A stretch of 64,000 nucleotides of DNA from Clostridiales bacterium (GCA_918292005.1 CAKJZJ010000004.1:33264-97263), one strand, 5' to 3'; shown: positions 9,804-18,320, counted from the first letter of the stretch. The notes: generated from the letters alone by a model not told the origin. Program-made: numbers and translations.

Positions 9804-10269
9804 ACATTTGATGATTACTAGTTTTTGTCTCTGTCTCAATTTGTTTCATTTGTTCAATTGTAATATAATCTGGTAAAATTATATTTTTATTTAACGTGAT
9901 GATTGGGCGTGGATTGTCAACTGATTCTACGAACCCACAATCCATTCCTGTTAGATTTTCATGTGCAAGTTCAGGTATGATTTTATTCATAGTTAATACT
10001 TTAAATAATCTAATATTATCGTGATCTTTTAAATAATCTAGAAAATCTGATGAGTATGTACCATAGTTATTTTTATAATACTTTTTCTTTTCTTTGGGTG
10101 ATAATTCTATCATAAAATATAATCCATCATAAACTGATTTGGTAGTTTTTATCCTATACGTATTAACAGGTTGAATAGTATATTTTGCAAGTTGACCCAT
10201 ATATAATTGGTTACTAGGATATGCCATTTTACGTTTATTTTTCATATATGTTAGAAAGTCTTTAAACAT
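9802..10269 (-). CDS. hypothetical protein, 155 aa
   Basis: The protein is not recognised. It is basic, hydrophilic and tyrosine-rich, with no membrane segment. A GGAG lies eight bases before the ATG at 10269 (plus strand 10277-10280). It is transcribed alone toward the gltX terminator, and its last codons overlap that terminator. It could be a lineage-specific protein. The start is well supported but the function is unknown. Confidence 0.7.
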   Translation of the reverse strand: MFKDFLTYMKNKRKMAYPSNQLYMGQLAKYTIQPVNTYRIKTTKSVYDGLYFMIELSPKEKKKYYKNNYGTYSSDFLDYLKDHDNIRLFKVLTMNKIIPELAHENLTGMDCGFVESVDNPRPIITLNKNIILPDYITIEQMKQIETETKTSNHQM

Positions 10270-10367
10270 ATTTTTTCTCCGAGATAAATTTCGAATAGTA
10301 TATCATAATTAAATATGATATTCAATATCTATAGAAATTTATTTTGTAAAAATTTTCTGCAAAATCA

Positions 10368-10396
10368 TTGACAATAAAGTGGGGATTTGGTAATAT
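10368..10396 (+). promoter_or_regulatory. sigma-A promoter of the tRNA-Ala/tRNA-Ile unit
   Basis: A perfect TTGACA (10368-10373) is followed after 17 bases by TAATAT (10391-10396), 27 bases before tRNA-Ala. Confidence 0.85.
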
Positions 10397-10423
10397 ATAT
10401 AGTGTTCTGACGAACGCACTAAT

Positions 10424-10500
10424 GGGGGTATAGCTCAGTTGGCTAGAGCACCTGCCTTGCAAGCAGGGGGTCAAGAGTTCGAATCTCTTTATCTCCACCA
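10424..10500 (+). tRNA. tRNA-Ala (TGC)
   Basis: A full cloverleaf has anticodon loop CTTGCAA, an encoded CCA, and the G3:U70 pair that identifies alanine tRNAs. It is the first gene of a two-tRNA unit. Confidence 0.97.
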
Positions 10501-10503
10501 TAT

Positions 10504-10580
10504 AGAGATGTAGCTCAGCAGGTTAGAGCACCACCCTGATAAGGTGGGGGTCGGTGGTTCGAGTCCACTCATCTCTACCA
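10504..10580 (+). tRNA. tRNA-Ile (GAT)
   Basis: The acceptor stem AGAGATG pairs with CATCTCT. The anticodon loop is CTGATAA and CCA is encoded. It lies 3 bases after tRNA-Ala. Its 3' half is repeated in altered form 212 bp downstream. Confidence 0.97.
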
Positions 10581-10616
10581 AAATAATGACCATAAGGTCA
10601 TTTTTTTGTGTAAGAT
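10560..10616 (+). repeat. direct repeat copy 1: tRNA-Ile 3' end plus terminator
   Basis: These 57 bases, from the tRNA-Ile T-loop through CCA and the terminator, recur exactly at 10772-10828. Confidence 0.95.
10585..10607 (+). terminator. terminator of the tRNA-Ala/Ile unit
   Basis: Stem AATGACC/GGTCATT with an ATAA loop is followed by a run of T (10601-10607). Confidence 0.85.
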
Positions 10617-10792
10617 ACTGGTAAGACACCCACCTGGCATTTTATAAAAATGCGTGTTGTGAAACAACACATCAGGGTGGAGCCCTGTATACGAAGTATT
10701 GCCGAAAGGGCATAAGGTGGGGGGATCGGTGTGTACTCGCACGGCGAGATATTTCGTGAAAGCGAAATAGACGAGTCCACTCATCTCTACCA
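10617..10792 (+). other. hairpin-expanded tRNA-Ile-like element (element A)
   Basis: This segment aligns with tRNA-Ile from the D-arm to the CCA end but with large inserts. The anticodon stem halves (CCCACCT at 10629 and AGGTGGG at 10715) enclose five hairpins in tandem: 637-653, 654-670, 673-687, 689-699 and 700-712 (add 10000). The matching T-loop position holds two more (736-748 and 751-768). The last 20 bases equal the tRNA 3' end with CCA. Most loops are GAA, GAAA or ATA types. No 5' acceptor strand is present. It has no credible open frame. It may be a structured RNA, a degenerate tRNA or a small mobile repeat; I cannot decide which. Confidence 0.7.
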
Positions 10793-10828
10793 AAATAATG
10801 ACCATAAGGTCATTTTTTTGTGTAAGAT
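10772..10828 (+). repeat. direct repeat copy 2: tRNA-Ile 3' end plus terminator
   Basis: An exact copy of 10560-10616, it supplies element A with a CCA end and its own terminator (10797-10819). Confidence 0.95.
10797..10819 (+). terminator. duplicated terminator after element A
   Basis: The stem and T-run are the same as at 10585-10607, displaced by 212 bp as part of the direct repeat. Confidence 0.82.
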
Positions 10829-10885
10829 TTTGGTGAAACCTTATTGTATTTTTGTATCTATGTAATAATTTTGCTTTTATTCAAT

Positions 10886-10913
10886 TTGATGAAAAATAAT
10901 AATGTGTTATACT
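10886..10913 (+). promoter_or_regulatory. possible promoter of the 10941 gene
   Basis: TTGATG (10886-10891) and TATACT (10908-10913) are 16 bases apart, about 28 bases before the ATG. Confidence 0.45.
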
Positions 10914-10940
10914 ATTATTGTATTAAATAAGGATTATTAT

Positions 10941-11303
10941 ATGAAGAATTTTGGTGAATATATTAAGAATTATAGGATAACTAATAAAATCGAAAAAGAA
11001 GAATATGCAAGCAAACTTGAATTAAGTATCGCTGATTATGAAAAAATTGAAAATAATGAAACAATAATATCTAAAGACGAGCAAAAAATAATCTGTGAAA
11101 AATTGGATATAAAAAAGAAATTTAATAGTAAAAGACTAATAAAAATACTTGATTTGATTTTTAGATTGGGTGCTAATGTTATGGCTGTTGCTACTTTACT
11201 TTTGTGCATTAATGGTATTGGAACTCAAGAAACAATGATAGCAATGCTTTCTGTTGGCTTAATATTGACAACATTCACAATATTACCTAAAGTCGATAAA
11301 TAA
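10941..11303 (+). CDS. small HTH-like protein with two membrane segments
   Basis: The 120-residue product has an N-terminal part (residues about 4-62) resembling an Xre-type helix-turn-helix, including YASKLELSIADYEKIENNET. Two hydrophobic segments follow at about 70-90 and 95-113. It could be a membrane-tethered regulator, but no target is evident. The ATG at 10941 has an AAGG site and a promoter of its own. It lies directly after element A. HTH assignment is by pattern only. Confidence 0.65.
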   Translation: MKNFGEYIKNYRITNKIEKEEYASKLELSIADYEKIENNETIISKDEQKIICEKLDIKKKFNSKRLIKILDLIFRLGANVMAVATLLLCINGIGTQETMIAMLSVGLILTTFTILPKVDK

Positions 11304-11305
11304 AT

Positions 11306-11342
11306 TATTCAATCACGATTATTTCGTGGTTGAATATTTTTT
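11306..11342. terminator. bidirectional terminator of convergent genes
   Basis: Thirteen pairs (11306-11318 with 11324-11336, loop TTATT) are followed by T-rich sequence. The stop codon of the minus-strand flippase gene lies in the loop. Confidence 0.8.
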
Positions 11343-12806
11343 TGTAAATTGCTTTAGATATATTTTGATACCGTGCCTATCTAGAATATTGAATACAAAT
11401 ATTAGAGTTGTATATGTCATAATGCTTATTATTGCTGTGACTATTATTGCTATAATATTTGTTGTTAATTTATTAAATATATTGAAAACAAAATTGTCTA
11501 AAAGTAGTGTGGGTAATAGTATTAGTAAAAATGCAATTATATTTGATGTGAGATGTAGTTTTATTTTTGTTATTTTTTTTATTTTCATAGCATTGAGGAT
11601 AAATAATATGCTATTGCTAATACCTAATCCATAAGACATAGCGATAATACCTATGCGTGGTGTGGCAAATAACACAAACAATATTAATATAATGCTACTT
11701 ATTATGTAATATATAAAAGATTTAATTTCTTGGTTTAATGCGTTTAATATTGAAGATGAGATTTGTGCTAGTCCCATAGGGAGTATTATCCATGAGCTTA
11801 ATTTTAAATAATGACCTGCAATTGTATTATCAAATATATATTCGCATATTGGAATTCCTAATGTAATGAAAACGGGTAAGAATATGAATATGCATGTTAG
11901 TGTAAATTTTATATAATATCTGATTTGAACATTGATTTTTGTGTAATCAGATGCATTGCTAATTCTAGGAATTAAAATCATGCATAGTGCGCCGATAATT
12001 GTATTTGGTATGGATAGTAATGGTAGGGACATTCCCATAATAATACCCAATTCACTAAGTGCCATATTTTGACTATAGCCTATTTTTACTAGTGATAGTG
12101 GTAGGATAATGGATATTATTGGTTGCAATAGACTACTGAATATCCTAACTCCAGTTAGTGGTAAAGCGCTATCTATAATTGGTTTTAAATATCCTTTTTT
12201 ATATGCAAAATTACCATGATTTTTATAATATAGATATATTCCCAGTAGTGTACTTAGTCCACAGGCTATTGATAGTGCTAGTCCAATACTAATAATGTTT
12301 GATGTAAAAATATTCAAATGTACAAATAATAAACATAGTGCTATTCGTAATATTTGTTCTACAAATTCTACAATACTAACTGCAAAATAATTTTCTAGGC
12401 CCCATAAATATCCACGAATTTGTGAGTAAATAGCCGTAAAAATAACAGATGGTAACAAATATAGTATTAGTTCGTAGCCGATATTATTGCTGATTAGTTT
12501 TATAAACAACGGTCTTAAAAGAATGGTTATTAGTGATATTAATAACGATACAAAAGTCATAAATATCATTGAAGTTGTTACACTGTATTTTGTTTCATTT
12601 TCAGTATGTAGTGTGATATTTTTTGCAGTGATTTTAGATATGGTTAAAGGTATGCTAGAGCCAACTATGGTTATCAGCACCATGTATATAGATGTTGTTA
12701 AATTATATATGCCTAGGTCGGTTGTGGACATTATTTTTGTAATGTATATTTTATATAAAAAGCCTAGACACCTTGTAATTACACTAAACAATGTTAGCGT
12801 AAGCAT
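11319..12806 (-). CDS. SpoVB-like polysaccharide/lipid flippase (MOP superfamily)
   Basis: The 495-residue polytopic protein has about 14 predicted membrane helices and the SpoVB/Wzx/MviN fold pattern (SVITRCLGFLYKIYI near the N terminus). Relatives move lipid-linked sugars across the membrane, and SpoVB acts in spore cortex synthesis. The annotated ATG at 12806 has no Shine-Dalgarno site. In frame upstream, an ATA at 12827 lies 7 bases after a GAGG (12835-12838) and would add the MKKLIKA-type start common in this family, so a rare ATA start is plausible. The C-terminal end overlaps the shared terminator. Function beyond flippase is inferred. Confidence 0.85.
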   Translation of the reverse strand: MLTLTLFSVITRCLGFLYKIYITKIMSTTDLGIYNLTTSIYMVLITIVGSSIPLTISKITAKNITLHTENETKYSVTTSMIFMTFVSLLISLITILLRPLFIKLISNNIGYELILYLLPSVIFTAIYSQIRGYLWGLENYFAVSIVEFVEQILRIALCLLFVHLNIFTSNIISIGLALSIACGLSTLLGIYLYYKNHGNFAYKKGYLKPIIDSALPLTGVRIFSSLLQPIISIILPLSLVKIGYSQNMALSELGIIMGMSLPLLSIPNTIIGALCMILIPRISNASDYTKINVQIRYYIKFTLTCIFIFLPVFITLGIPICEYIFDNTIAGHYLKLSSWIILPMGLAQISSSILNALNQEIKSFIYYIISSIILILFVLFATPRIGIIAMSYGLGISNSILFILNAMKIKKITKIKLHLTSNIIAFLLILLPTLLLDNFVFNIFNKLTTNIIAIIVTAIISIMTYTTLIFVFNILDRHGIKIYLKQFTKKYSTTK

Positions 12807-12941
12807 AGCTTTAATTAGTTTTTTTATAAAAATACCTCAATATAGTTTTTATCATTATATTTGAAGTAAATTAATATTATTCTAATTCTGACATTAAAAT
12901 CGTATAATAGCATATATATAATTGATTTGTGTGGGGTGTTT

Positions 12942-13358
12942 ATGCAAGAAATATATTTGCTGAGAGAGGGTGAAAGTATAGATGCTTTGTCTATTGGTCA
13001 GCATCCAAAAACAATTAAAAGCGACAGAAAAATATTTGGATATAGATATATGGTAATTCAATCAGGGAATGATGATGTGTACTTTGTGAGAAACTATTAT
13101 CCTTTGTACGAGTATACTATCAAAGATAATGAAACGATATTAGATATTATGGCAAGAGGTTATAATGCAAACGATAATGGTGAGAAAGCAGGTGATACAA
13201 TTATACTTAGCAAACCAACAGCAAATAGGTATGTTGTTCAACCTATGGATACTATTCAATCCATTGCCAGTAAGTATTGTGTGGATGTAAAATATATAGT
13301 GGATATTAATCATCTAAAGTCTACCAAATTGTTTATTGGTCAAATATTATGGATATAA
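12942..13358 (+). CDS. LysM-repeat protein
   Basis: The 138-residue protein has a clear C-terminal LysM (RYVVQPMDTIQSIASKYCV, ending KLFIGQILWI) and one or two weaker LysM-like units before it. LysM binds peptidoglycan or related glycans. No signal peptide is visible, as in several spore-coat or cortex LysM proteins made in the mother cell. The ATG at 12942 follows a GGGG site. A TATAAT lies at 12903-12908. A role in the spore is only a guess from this pattern. Confidence 0.8.
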   Translation: MQEIYLLREGESIDALSIGQHPKTIKSDRKIFGYRYMVIQSGNDDVYFVRNYYPLYEYTIKDNETILDIMARGYNANDNGEKAGDTIILSKPTANRYVVQPMDTIQSIASKYCVDVKYIVDINHLKSTKLFIGQILWI

Positions 13359-13386
13359 AAAAAGTTCCTTTAATAGGAACTTTTTT
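13357..13386. terminator. bidirectional terminator
   Basis: Stem AAAGTTCCT/AGGAACTTT (13361-13369 with 13375-13383) has poly-A and poly-T flanks and separates convergent genes. Confidence 0.85.
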
Positions 13387-13387
13387 A

Positions 13388-16300
13388 TTATTTATTAGAG
13401 TCGGCATTTTTATTTGTCTTCTTTTGAGTCGTAGAAGATTTACTATTATTCTTAGTCGTTTTATGAGTGTTTTTATTGGTTTTTGCTTTTTCTTTTTCTA
13501 GTTTTTGTTGTGCTTTGTATTCAGCCTTTTTCTTCTTGGCTTCAGCTTTTGCTGCACGATATTCAGCCCACATTTGTTCTTCTTCTCTAGCTATTTCTTC
13601 GATTTCTGCCTCAATCTTTTCTATTTGTTTATTTATATATTCTTTTCTTTCTAAATATTTAGATAGGGCAAGTTTACTGGTTTCTCGTGCATTAGCCAAG
13701 CGAACATCTTTTTCATTCAATTGCTTCTGTAGAGCCATTTCTTGTTTGTCTAGTTTAGCAATGAATCGCTCATATTCTTTTTCTGCTTTGGTATTAGATA
13801 TCATTTCAGGATTATCTTTCAAAGCTTTTTCTCTAGCAGATGTTGCCTCTTTCTTCTTTATCTCAATTTCAAGTTTTTGTTTCTTTATCTCTTCTTGCTC
13901 GGAGTGAAGTTTTGTCTTTATTTCTTCAAGTTTTTCTTCAGCAAGTTTGTTGTAATCTTCTATTTCTTGGTCAATTGAGATTAATTCTGCATTTAATTCT
14001 GCAATAATTTTACGTCTAAGTTCAATCTTTTCTTTTTGGTCAATGTGTTTGTCTAAAGTTTTTCTTCTATCATAGTTTGTTCTAACTTTAGGTTTTCTAT
14101 TAAATCTAATTTTTCTAATATAATAACATATTACAGCCAATATTATTGCTAGTGCAGTGATTAAACTAGGGATTATTAGCCAGTTAAAGTTATTCTCCCA
14201 AGCATCATCTTCTTGGTCATTTGTATCTTCAGATTCTTTGTAATTAATAAATGATTTGATAGTGTTTGATGCGCTTTCACTGGTTTCACTGGTATAGGTG
14301 TCTTTATCAATACTCTTAACAACCAAGTTGTCAAATAATACTTTTCCAGAAGTTAATTGTTCGTTCGCTCCGAGTGATAGTGTGATTGTAGACTCTAGAC
14401 TTTCTTCTAGACAAACATATATAGCATATTCTTGCCACTCACCATTAGTAGAAATACCACTGATGTAGATTTCTTTTGAGTCGGTAAGTTTTATCGTTGC
14501 TCCATACATAATGTTATCTTGTGGATCGTCTTGAACTAAGTTGTTAGTCAGTACATTAATGGATATTTTGTAATATGTTTTTGCATCAAAGCTGTAAGCT
14601 TCTGGACTAATATAACCATAATAAATGTCATGCAAACTGGAAATATATAGTACATTTTTATTGTTTGATAGTGGGGTGGTTACATTATTTAGTCTAGAAT
14701 CACCTAATTGTATAATACCACTTTCTACACCAATTTTATCATCTTCTGTTAGTGTAGATGTAGGTGTCCAGTTGTTTACTTCTTGTAGAGTATTGTGATT
14801 TTTATATTGTCTATTATATGTTCTATTATCAAATGTTTCGGCACTTAAATCAACAATAACTGTTTTTACAGATGGATCTCTAAGAGAAGAGTCTGTATAT
14901 ACGATTTCTTCTATTGTTTCAAATCTTACTTCATCAAAGAAAACATATCCAGTAGTATTCTCAAATATCAAATTAATTTTGGCTGTATGAGAAGTTGTTC
15001 CTGTTTTGAATAATACTTCAATTCTATGCCAATTATTGTCTGTATAATAAATATTGAAGTAATCGCAAATAACATTATCACCAGAAGTGATTTTTAATCT
15101 AGCGCCGGTATTAATTCTTTCTTGAGAATATTGTGTGGCAACAAATAGTGAAATTCTATAATAACTATTTGAAGACATTGATAAGTCGTTACTAGTATAT
15201 GTTTGTACATTATTCTCAGCACTGCTACCTATCATTAATACATTATTGTCGGTGGATGTGTATTCAGTTAGAGCAGATAATTGAACAGGGTACATACCAG
15301 GAGTGCCATATTGTGCTAAATGATTTTCAAAATGTTGCTCGTTTGTTTTAATGACACCACTAAAAGTATTAGTTGTTTTTCCAGTACGAGTCCAGCCTGT
15401 TGGAACTAGTGGATAAGTGTCTGTATTTGTTTCATTCTCTGTTTTATCAAATGAACCATTTGTAACAGAATATTTGTCTTCTCCATTGTTTAAATTGAAG
15501 GCTGTACAATTTGTAGATGAACTATTATTAGTATATGTTTGATAATCAATACTTTGTAGTCTAAAATCGTCCACATATACATATCCAGATGTTTCAGAAT
15601 CGGTGGTACCCAACCAAATTTGAATAGTTGCTTCTTTGTTTGAATTGGATGGACCATAGATGTAGAATGAATATTCTGTCCAGTCATTTCTAAAAGTATT
15701 GCTATCTTTAGTAACAGTAGTTGCTAGTGATAATGTGGCTGTAATAGGGTCTTCGTCATCTGTTTTTTCAACTAATTTAACTGTAGCACCATTACCAACG
15801 TTGCAATCGCTTTTAGCAAAGAAACTTAATTTATAATACTTTTGACTTTCAATACTGATAGGGGTAGATTCTACGGCTTGATATGCATCTGTTTTATTGA
15901 ACATTACTAATGCATTGTCGTTATTTGCAGAACAATCAGAGCCAGGATTGTTAATTTTAGTAGATTCATCTATAGTCTCGGAATATGAATTTACATCAAC
16001 AATTTTGGCAAATTGTTTTTCATTAGAAGTATATTTGGTCGAAATTCTATCCCACAATGTAATTTCTTCAAAATTACTATTTGCTACAGGTAGAGTGTAT
16101 GGTTTGCTGAGTGATATGATATTGTAGTTGTTTGACTCATCATCGGCAGAATCTGCATATTGTTCTAGAATATTCTCGATGTAATAGTCTTCGCTATATC
16201 TAACTACTTTTACATTATTGTAGAAAACAGCGCCTTGAACATTTGCTGTTTTACTACCTAACCATAATTCTACATTTACAGTTTTTGAATCATTAGTATC

Positions 16301-16939
16301 TACATAGAATGTGTATGTTTCCCATGCACCTAGTGTAGAGAAATACTCAAATTTTGTATTGTAGTATTTTTCATCTGTATCATCTAGTAAACCAGTTAAA
16401 TATATAGATGCTCGTGCATCAGATTCATCATAATTTTCTGTTTGTTGAGTTTTTTGTGTATAAACATAAACACTTATTTCGTAGTAACTATTTGCTGCTA
16501 AAGTAAATGATTGGCTTTTGTATCCTAATTTTCCGGCACCATTATGAGAATTTATCATCAAGTTCCTGAAATATGCTTCAGATGTTTTGTCTGGGTTTGG
16601 CATGTTAGGTTTAGATGTCTTATAAGTTTCTGTATCAAAAGTAGTCTCGTCTTTCAAATTAACTATACCACTAATGATGTTGTCTTTGTTATAATGTCCA
16701 TCTACGATTGACCAACTACTATTAGGAGTAACAGGTTTTGCAGAACTAGTAGTATTAAAATCGTATTGGCTACCAATGGCCTCACTAGAAATGTCTTTGC
16801 TTATCTTGTTTGTCGTATTAGCATTAACTGTAATAGGGTTTTGTATATTCACACCTAAAAATGCTGATAGGATAATGCCGAAGCATAATAAGATGCTTAA
16901 AATAAATTTTTTGGTTTTGTTTTTATAAGTATTAATCAT
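13388..16939 (-). CDS. giant cell-surface protein with cytoplasmic coiled coil
   Basis: The 1183-residue product has a signal peptide (hydrophobic residues about 12-40 after a KNKTKK start). An extracellular region of about 870 residues follows. It repeats a beta-sandwich pattern, roughly 'YYxIxVYV ... GAxI ... WxxYxFYV ... VxLxLGxxxxxxGxVxFDxVxV', at least five times, as in carbohydrate-binding modules. A membrane helix lies at about 919-943. A tail of about 240 residues is very charged, mostly Lys/Glu coiled coil, ending in a Lys/Thr/Ser/Asn-rich stretch. The tail should be cytoplasmic. The start has a good AAAGGTG site. It stands alone on the minus strand. A link from surface glycan to the cell interior is inferred, not shown. 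Confidence 0.8.
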   Translation of the reverse strand: MINTYKNKTKKFILSILLCFGIILSAFLGVNIQNPITVNANTTNKISKDISSEAIGSQYDFNTTSSAKPVTPNSSWSIVDGHYNKDNIISGIVNLKDETTFDTETYKTSKPNMPNPDKTSEAYFRNLMINSHNGAGKLGYKSQSFTLAANSYYEISVYVYTQKTQQTENYDESDARASIYLTGLLDDTDEKYYNTKFEYFSTLGAWETYTFYVDTNDSKTVNVELWLGSKTANVQGAVFYNNVKVVRYSEDYYIENILEQYADSADDESNNYNIISLSKPYTLPVANSNFEEITLWDRISTKYTSNEKQFAKIVDVNSYSETIDESTKINNPGSDCSANNDNALVMFNKTDAYQAVESTPISIESQKYYKLSFFAKSDCNVGNGATVKLVEKTDDEDPITATLSLATTVTKDSNTFRNDWTEYSFYIYGPSNSNKEATIQIWLGTTDSETSGYVYVDDFRLQSIDYQTYTNNSSSTNCTAFNLNNGEDKYSVTNGSFDKTENETNTDTYPLVPTGWTRTGKTTNTFSGVIKTNEQHFENHLAQYGTPGMYPVQLSALTEYTSTDNNVLMIGSSAENNVQTYTSNDLSMSSNSYYRISLFVATQYSQERINTGARLKITSGDNVICDYFNIYYTDNNWHRIEVLFKTGTTSHTAKINLIFENTTGYVFFDEVRFETIEEIVYTDSSLRDPSVKTVIVDLSAETFDNRTYNRQYKNHNTLQEVNNWTPTSTLTEDDKIGVESGIIQLGDSRLNNVTTPLSNNKNVLYISSLHDIYYGYISPEAYSFDAKTYYKISINVLTNNLVQDDPQDNIMYGATIKLTDSKEIYISGISTNGEWQEYAIYVCLEESLESTITLSLGANEQLTSGKVLFDNLVVKSIDKDTYTSETSESASNTIKSFINYKESEDTNDQEDDAWENNFNWLIIPSLITALAIILAVICYYIRKIRFNRKPKVRTNYDRRKTLDKHIDQKEKIELRRKIIAELNAELISIDQEIEDYNKLAEEKLEEIKTKLHSEQEEIKKQKLEIEIKKKEATSAREKALKDNPEMISNTKAEKEYERFIAKLDKQEMALQKQLNEKDVRLANARETSKLALSKYLERKEYINKQIEKIEAEIEEIAREEEQMWAEYRAAKAEAKKKKAEYKAQQKLEKEKAKTNKNTHKTTKNNSKSSTTQKKTNKNADSNK

Positions 16940-17073
16940 ATTGTTATCACCTTTGAAGATTATTCACTTGATTATTATATACTATTTTACACATCTATTC
17001 AAGTAAATTCAAATAATAAATACATTAGTTTATATAAATAATATTAATATAAGGCTAATTTATTGTGTAGTTT

Positions 17074-17109
17074 AATTGGTCATGTCGTGTTATATTTTTG
17101 ACCAAAATT
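17074..17109. promoter_or_regulatory. inverted repeat upstream of TauE genes
   Basis: TTGGTCA (17076-17082) and TGACCAA (17099-17105) form a perfect 7-base inverted repeat 16 bases apart. It could be an operator for the exporter genes, but no regulator is nearby. Confidence 0.35.
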
Positions 17110-17166
17110 ATAAAATAATATCAATGAATTTGTGTATGATGGTGAGATGTCTAATGTAAGGTGGAT

Positions 17167-17184
17167 ATGGCAATAATTATTTAA
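17167..17184 (+). CDS. possible five-codon leader peptide
   Basis: An ATG with a strong AAGGTGG site reads Met-Ala-Ile-Ile-Ile-stop, and its TAA shares one base with the ATG of the next gene (TAATG). The exporter gene itself lacks a separate Shine-Dalgarno site, so it may be translated by coupling to this mini-frame. Confidence 0.35.
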   Translation: MAIII

Positions 17185-17627
17185 TGAAAAAATTAAACAT
17201 TAATCAAAACAATAAATATGGAACAACAGAGATATCTTTTGAATGTATTAAGGAAATTTCGCAAAATAATAAAAAGTCAAAAAAATCCATTGCATTGTTT
17301 TTTGGTGCAATAATCGGCTTTATTAATGGGTTTTGGGGTGGAGGTGGTGGTATGGTATGTGTACCGATTTTAATGCAGTTTTTACACTTGCCAGAGAAAA
17401 AAGCACATGCTACCACCTTGCTTATAATGTTACCTATGAGTATAGCAAGTTTAGTTGTTTATTTCATTAATGGTAATCTTCCATTTGATATAGGATGGCA
17501 AATTGGATTGGGGTTTATTACCGGTGGAATTTTGGGAGCATTGATTTTGAAAAAAATCAATAATTTTTGGTTGGGAATTGTGTTTAGTATAGTGATCATT
17601 GTCGGGGGAATAAAAATGTTGATATGA
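17184..17627 (+). CDS. TauE/SafE family permease, N-terminal half
   Basis: The 147-residue protein has a 35-residue hydrophilic N terminus, then about four membrane helices and the TauE signature GFWGGGGGMVCVPIL. Full-length TauE/SafE (DUF81) proteins have two such repeats and about 250 residues, and export sulfite, sulfoacetate or similar anions. Here the second repeat is a separate gene whose ATG overlaps this stop (ATGA). The two halves probably assemble. The substrate is unknown. Genes encoding such half-length pairs occur in other Firmicutes. Confidence 0.85.
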   Translation: MKKLNINQNNKYGTTEISFECIKEISQNNKKSKKSIALFFGAIIGFINGFWGGGGGMVCVPILMQFLHLPEKKAHATTLLIMLPMSIASLVVYFINGNLPFDIGWQIGLGFITGGILGALILKKINNFWLGIVFSIVIIVGGIKMLI

Positions 17628-18046
17628 GAATAATTTACTTTGTGTTATCTGGTCTAATTGGTGGGATTATTGGTGGAATGGGCATGGGTGGTGGAACGCT
17701 ATTAATACCTATAATTACCATTTTTTTGGCTGTTGAGCAAAGAAATGCACAGGCAGTTAATCTATTGGTATTTATACCAATGGCTATTGTTGCATTAGGC
17801 ATTCATATAAAAAATAAACTTGTTGATTTTAAAGTAGGAATACTCATTATGTGTTCGGGTATTATATTTTCTATTTTAGGATCATTTTGGGCAAATGAAA
17901 TAAACAATAATATTCTTAGAAAAATTTTTGCTGTATTTTTGTTACTTGTGGGTGTGTATCAATTTATATGTACGATAAAAAGTAAGAAAAAAATAAAAGA
18001 TAAAGCAAATTTTAAAAAATACAAAATAAAAATTCTATATAAATAA
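17624..18046 (+). CDS. TauE/SafE family permease, C-terminal half
   Basis: The 140-residue partner of the preceding gene has about four helices with the second signature GGMGMGGGTLLIPI. The tail is lysine-rich (KSKKKIKDKANFKKYK) and should be cytoplasmic. The four-base ATGA overlap implies coupled translation and equal amounts of both halves. Nothing shows whether the pair arose by splitting a full gene or is an ancestral arrangement. Confidence 0.85.
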   Translation: MRIIYFVLSGLIGGIIGGMGMGGGTLLIPIITIFLAVEQRNAQAVNLLVFIPMAIVALGIHIKNKLVDFKVGILIMCSGIIFSILGSFWANEINNNILRKIFAVFLLLVGVYQFICTIKSKKKIKDKANFKKYKIKILYK

Positions 18047-18144
18047 CAAATACTTATGTAGTCTAAATTAGTTGCTAAAAGTTGATTACTATGTTATATT
18101 GTTCGTGTATAAATGTGATTTACACATGACATTATGGAGGAAAT

Positions 18145-18312
18145 ATGGAAGTTAATAAGGAAACTTGTATTGGTTGTGGAACATGTGTTGGTTCATGTCC
18201 AGTAAATGCTATATCCTTTGGTGCAGACGGTAAAGCCGTTATAGATCAAGGAACTTGTATTCATTGTGGAACATGTGCTGGTGTTTGCCCAGTAAATGCT
18301 ATAAGCGAGTAA
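18145..18312 (+). CDS. 2[4Fe-4S] ferredoxin, 55 aa
   Basis: This small gene encodes a clostridial-type ferredoxin with two CxxCxxCxxxCP motifs (CIGCGTCVGSCP and CIHCGTCAGVCP) that bind two 4Fe-4S clusters. It carries low-potential electrons, probably from the PFOR encoded at 1490-5011. The ATG has a GGAGG at 18136-18140. It is monocistronic, followed by a terminator. The two halves of the protein are near-duplicates, typical of the family. Confidence 0.96.
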   Translation: MEVNKETCIGCGTCVGSCPVNAISFGADGKAVIDQGTCIHCGTCAGVCPVNAISE

Positions 18313-18320
18313 TATAATTT

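Noticed and set aside
10575-10805. Minus-strand open frames across element A
   Set aside because: They follow the hairpin repeats and tRNA 3' end, lack ribosome sites and family features, and two frames overlap each other.
10560-10828. Group I intron or ordinary integrative element at tRNA-Ile
   Set aside because: The tRNA gene itself is intact and uninterrupted. No integrase, guanosine-binding core or internal gene is present in the short insert.
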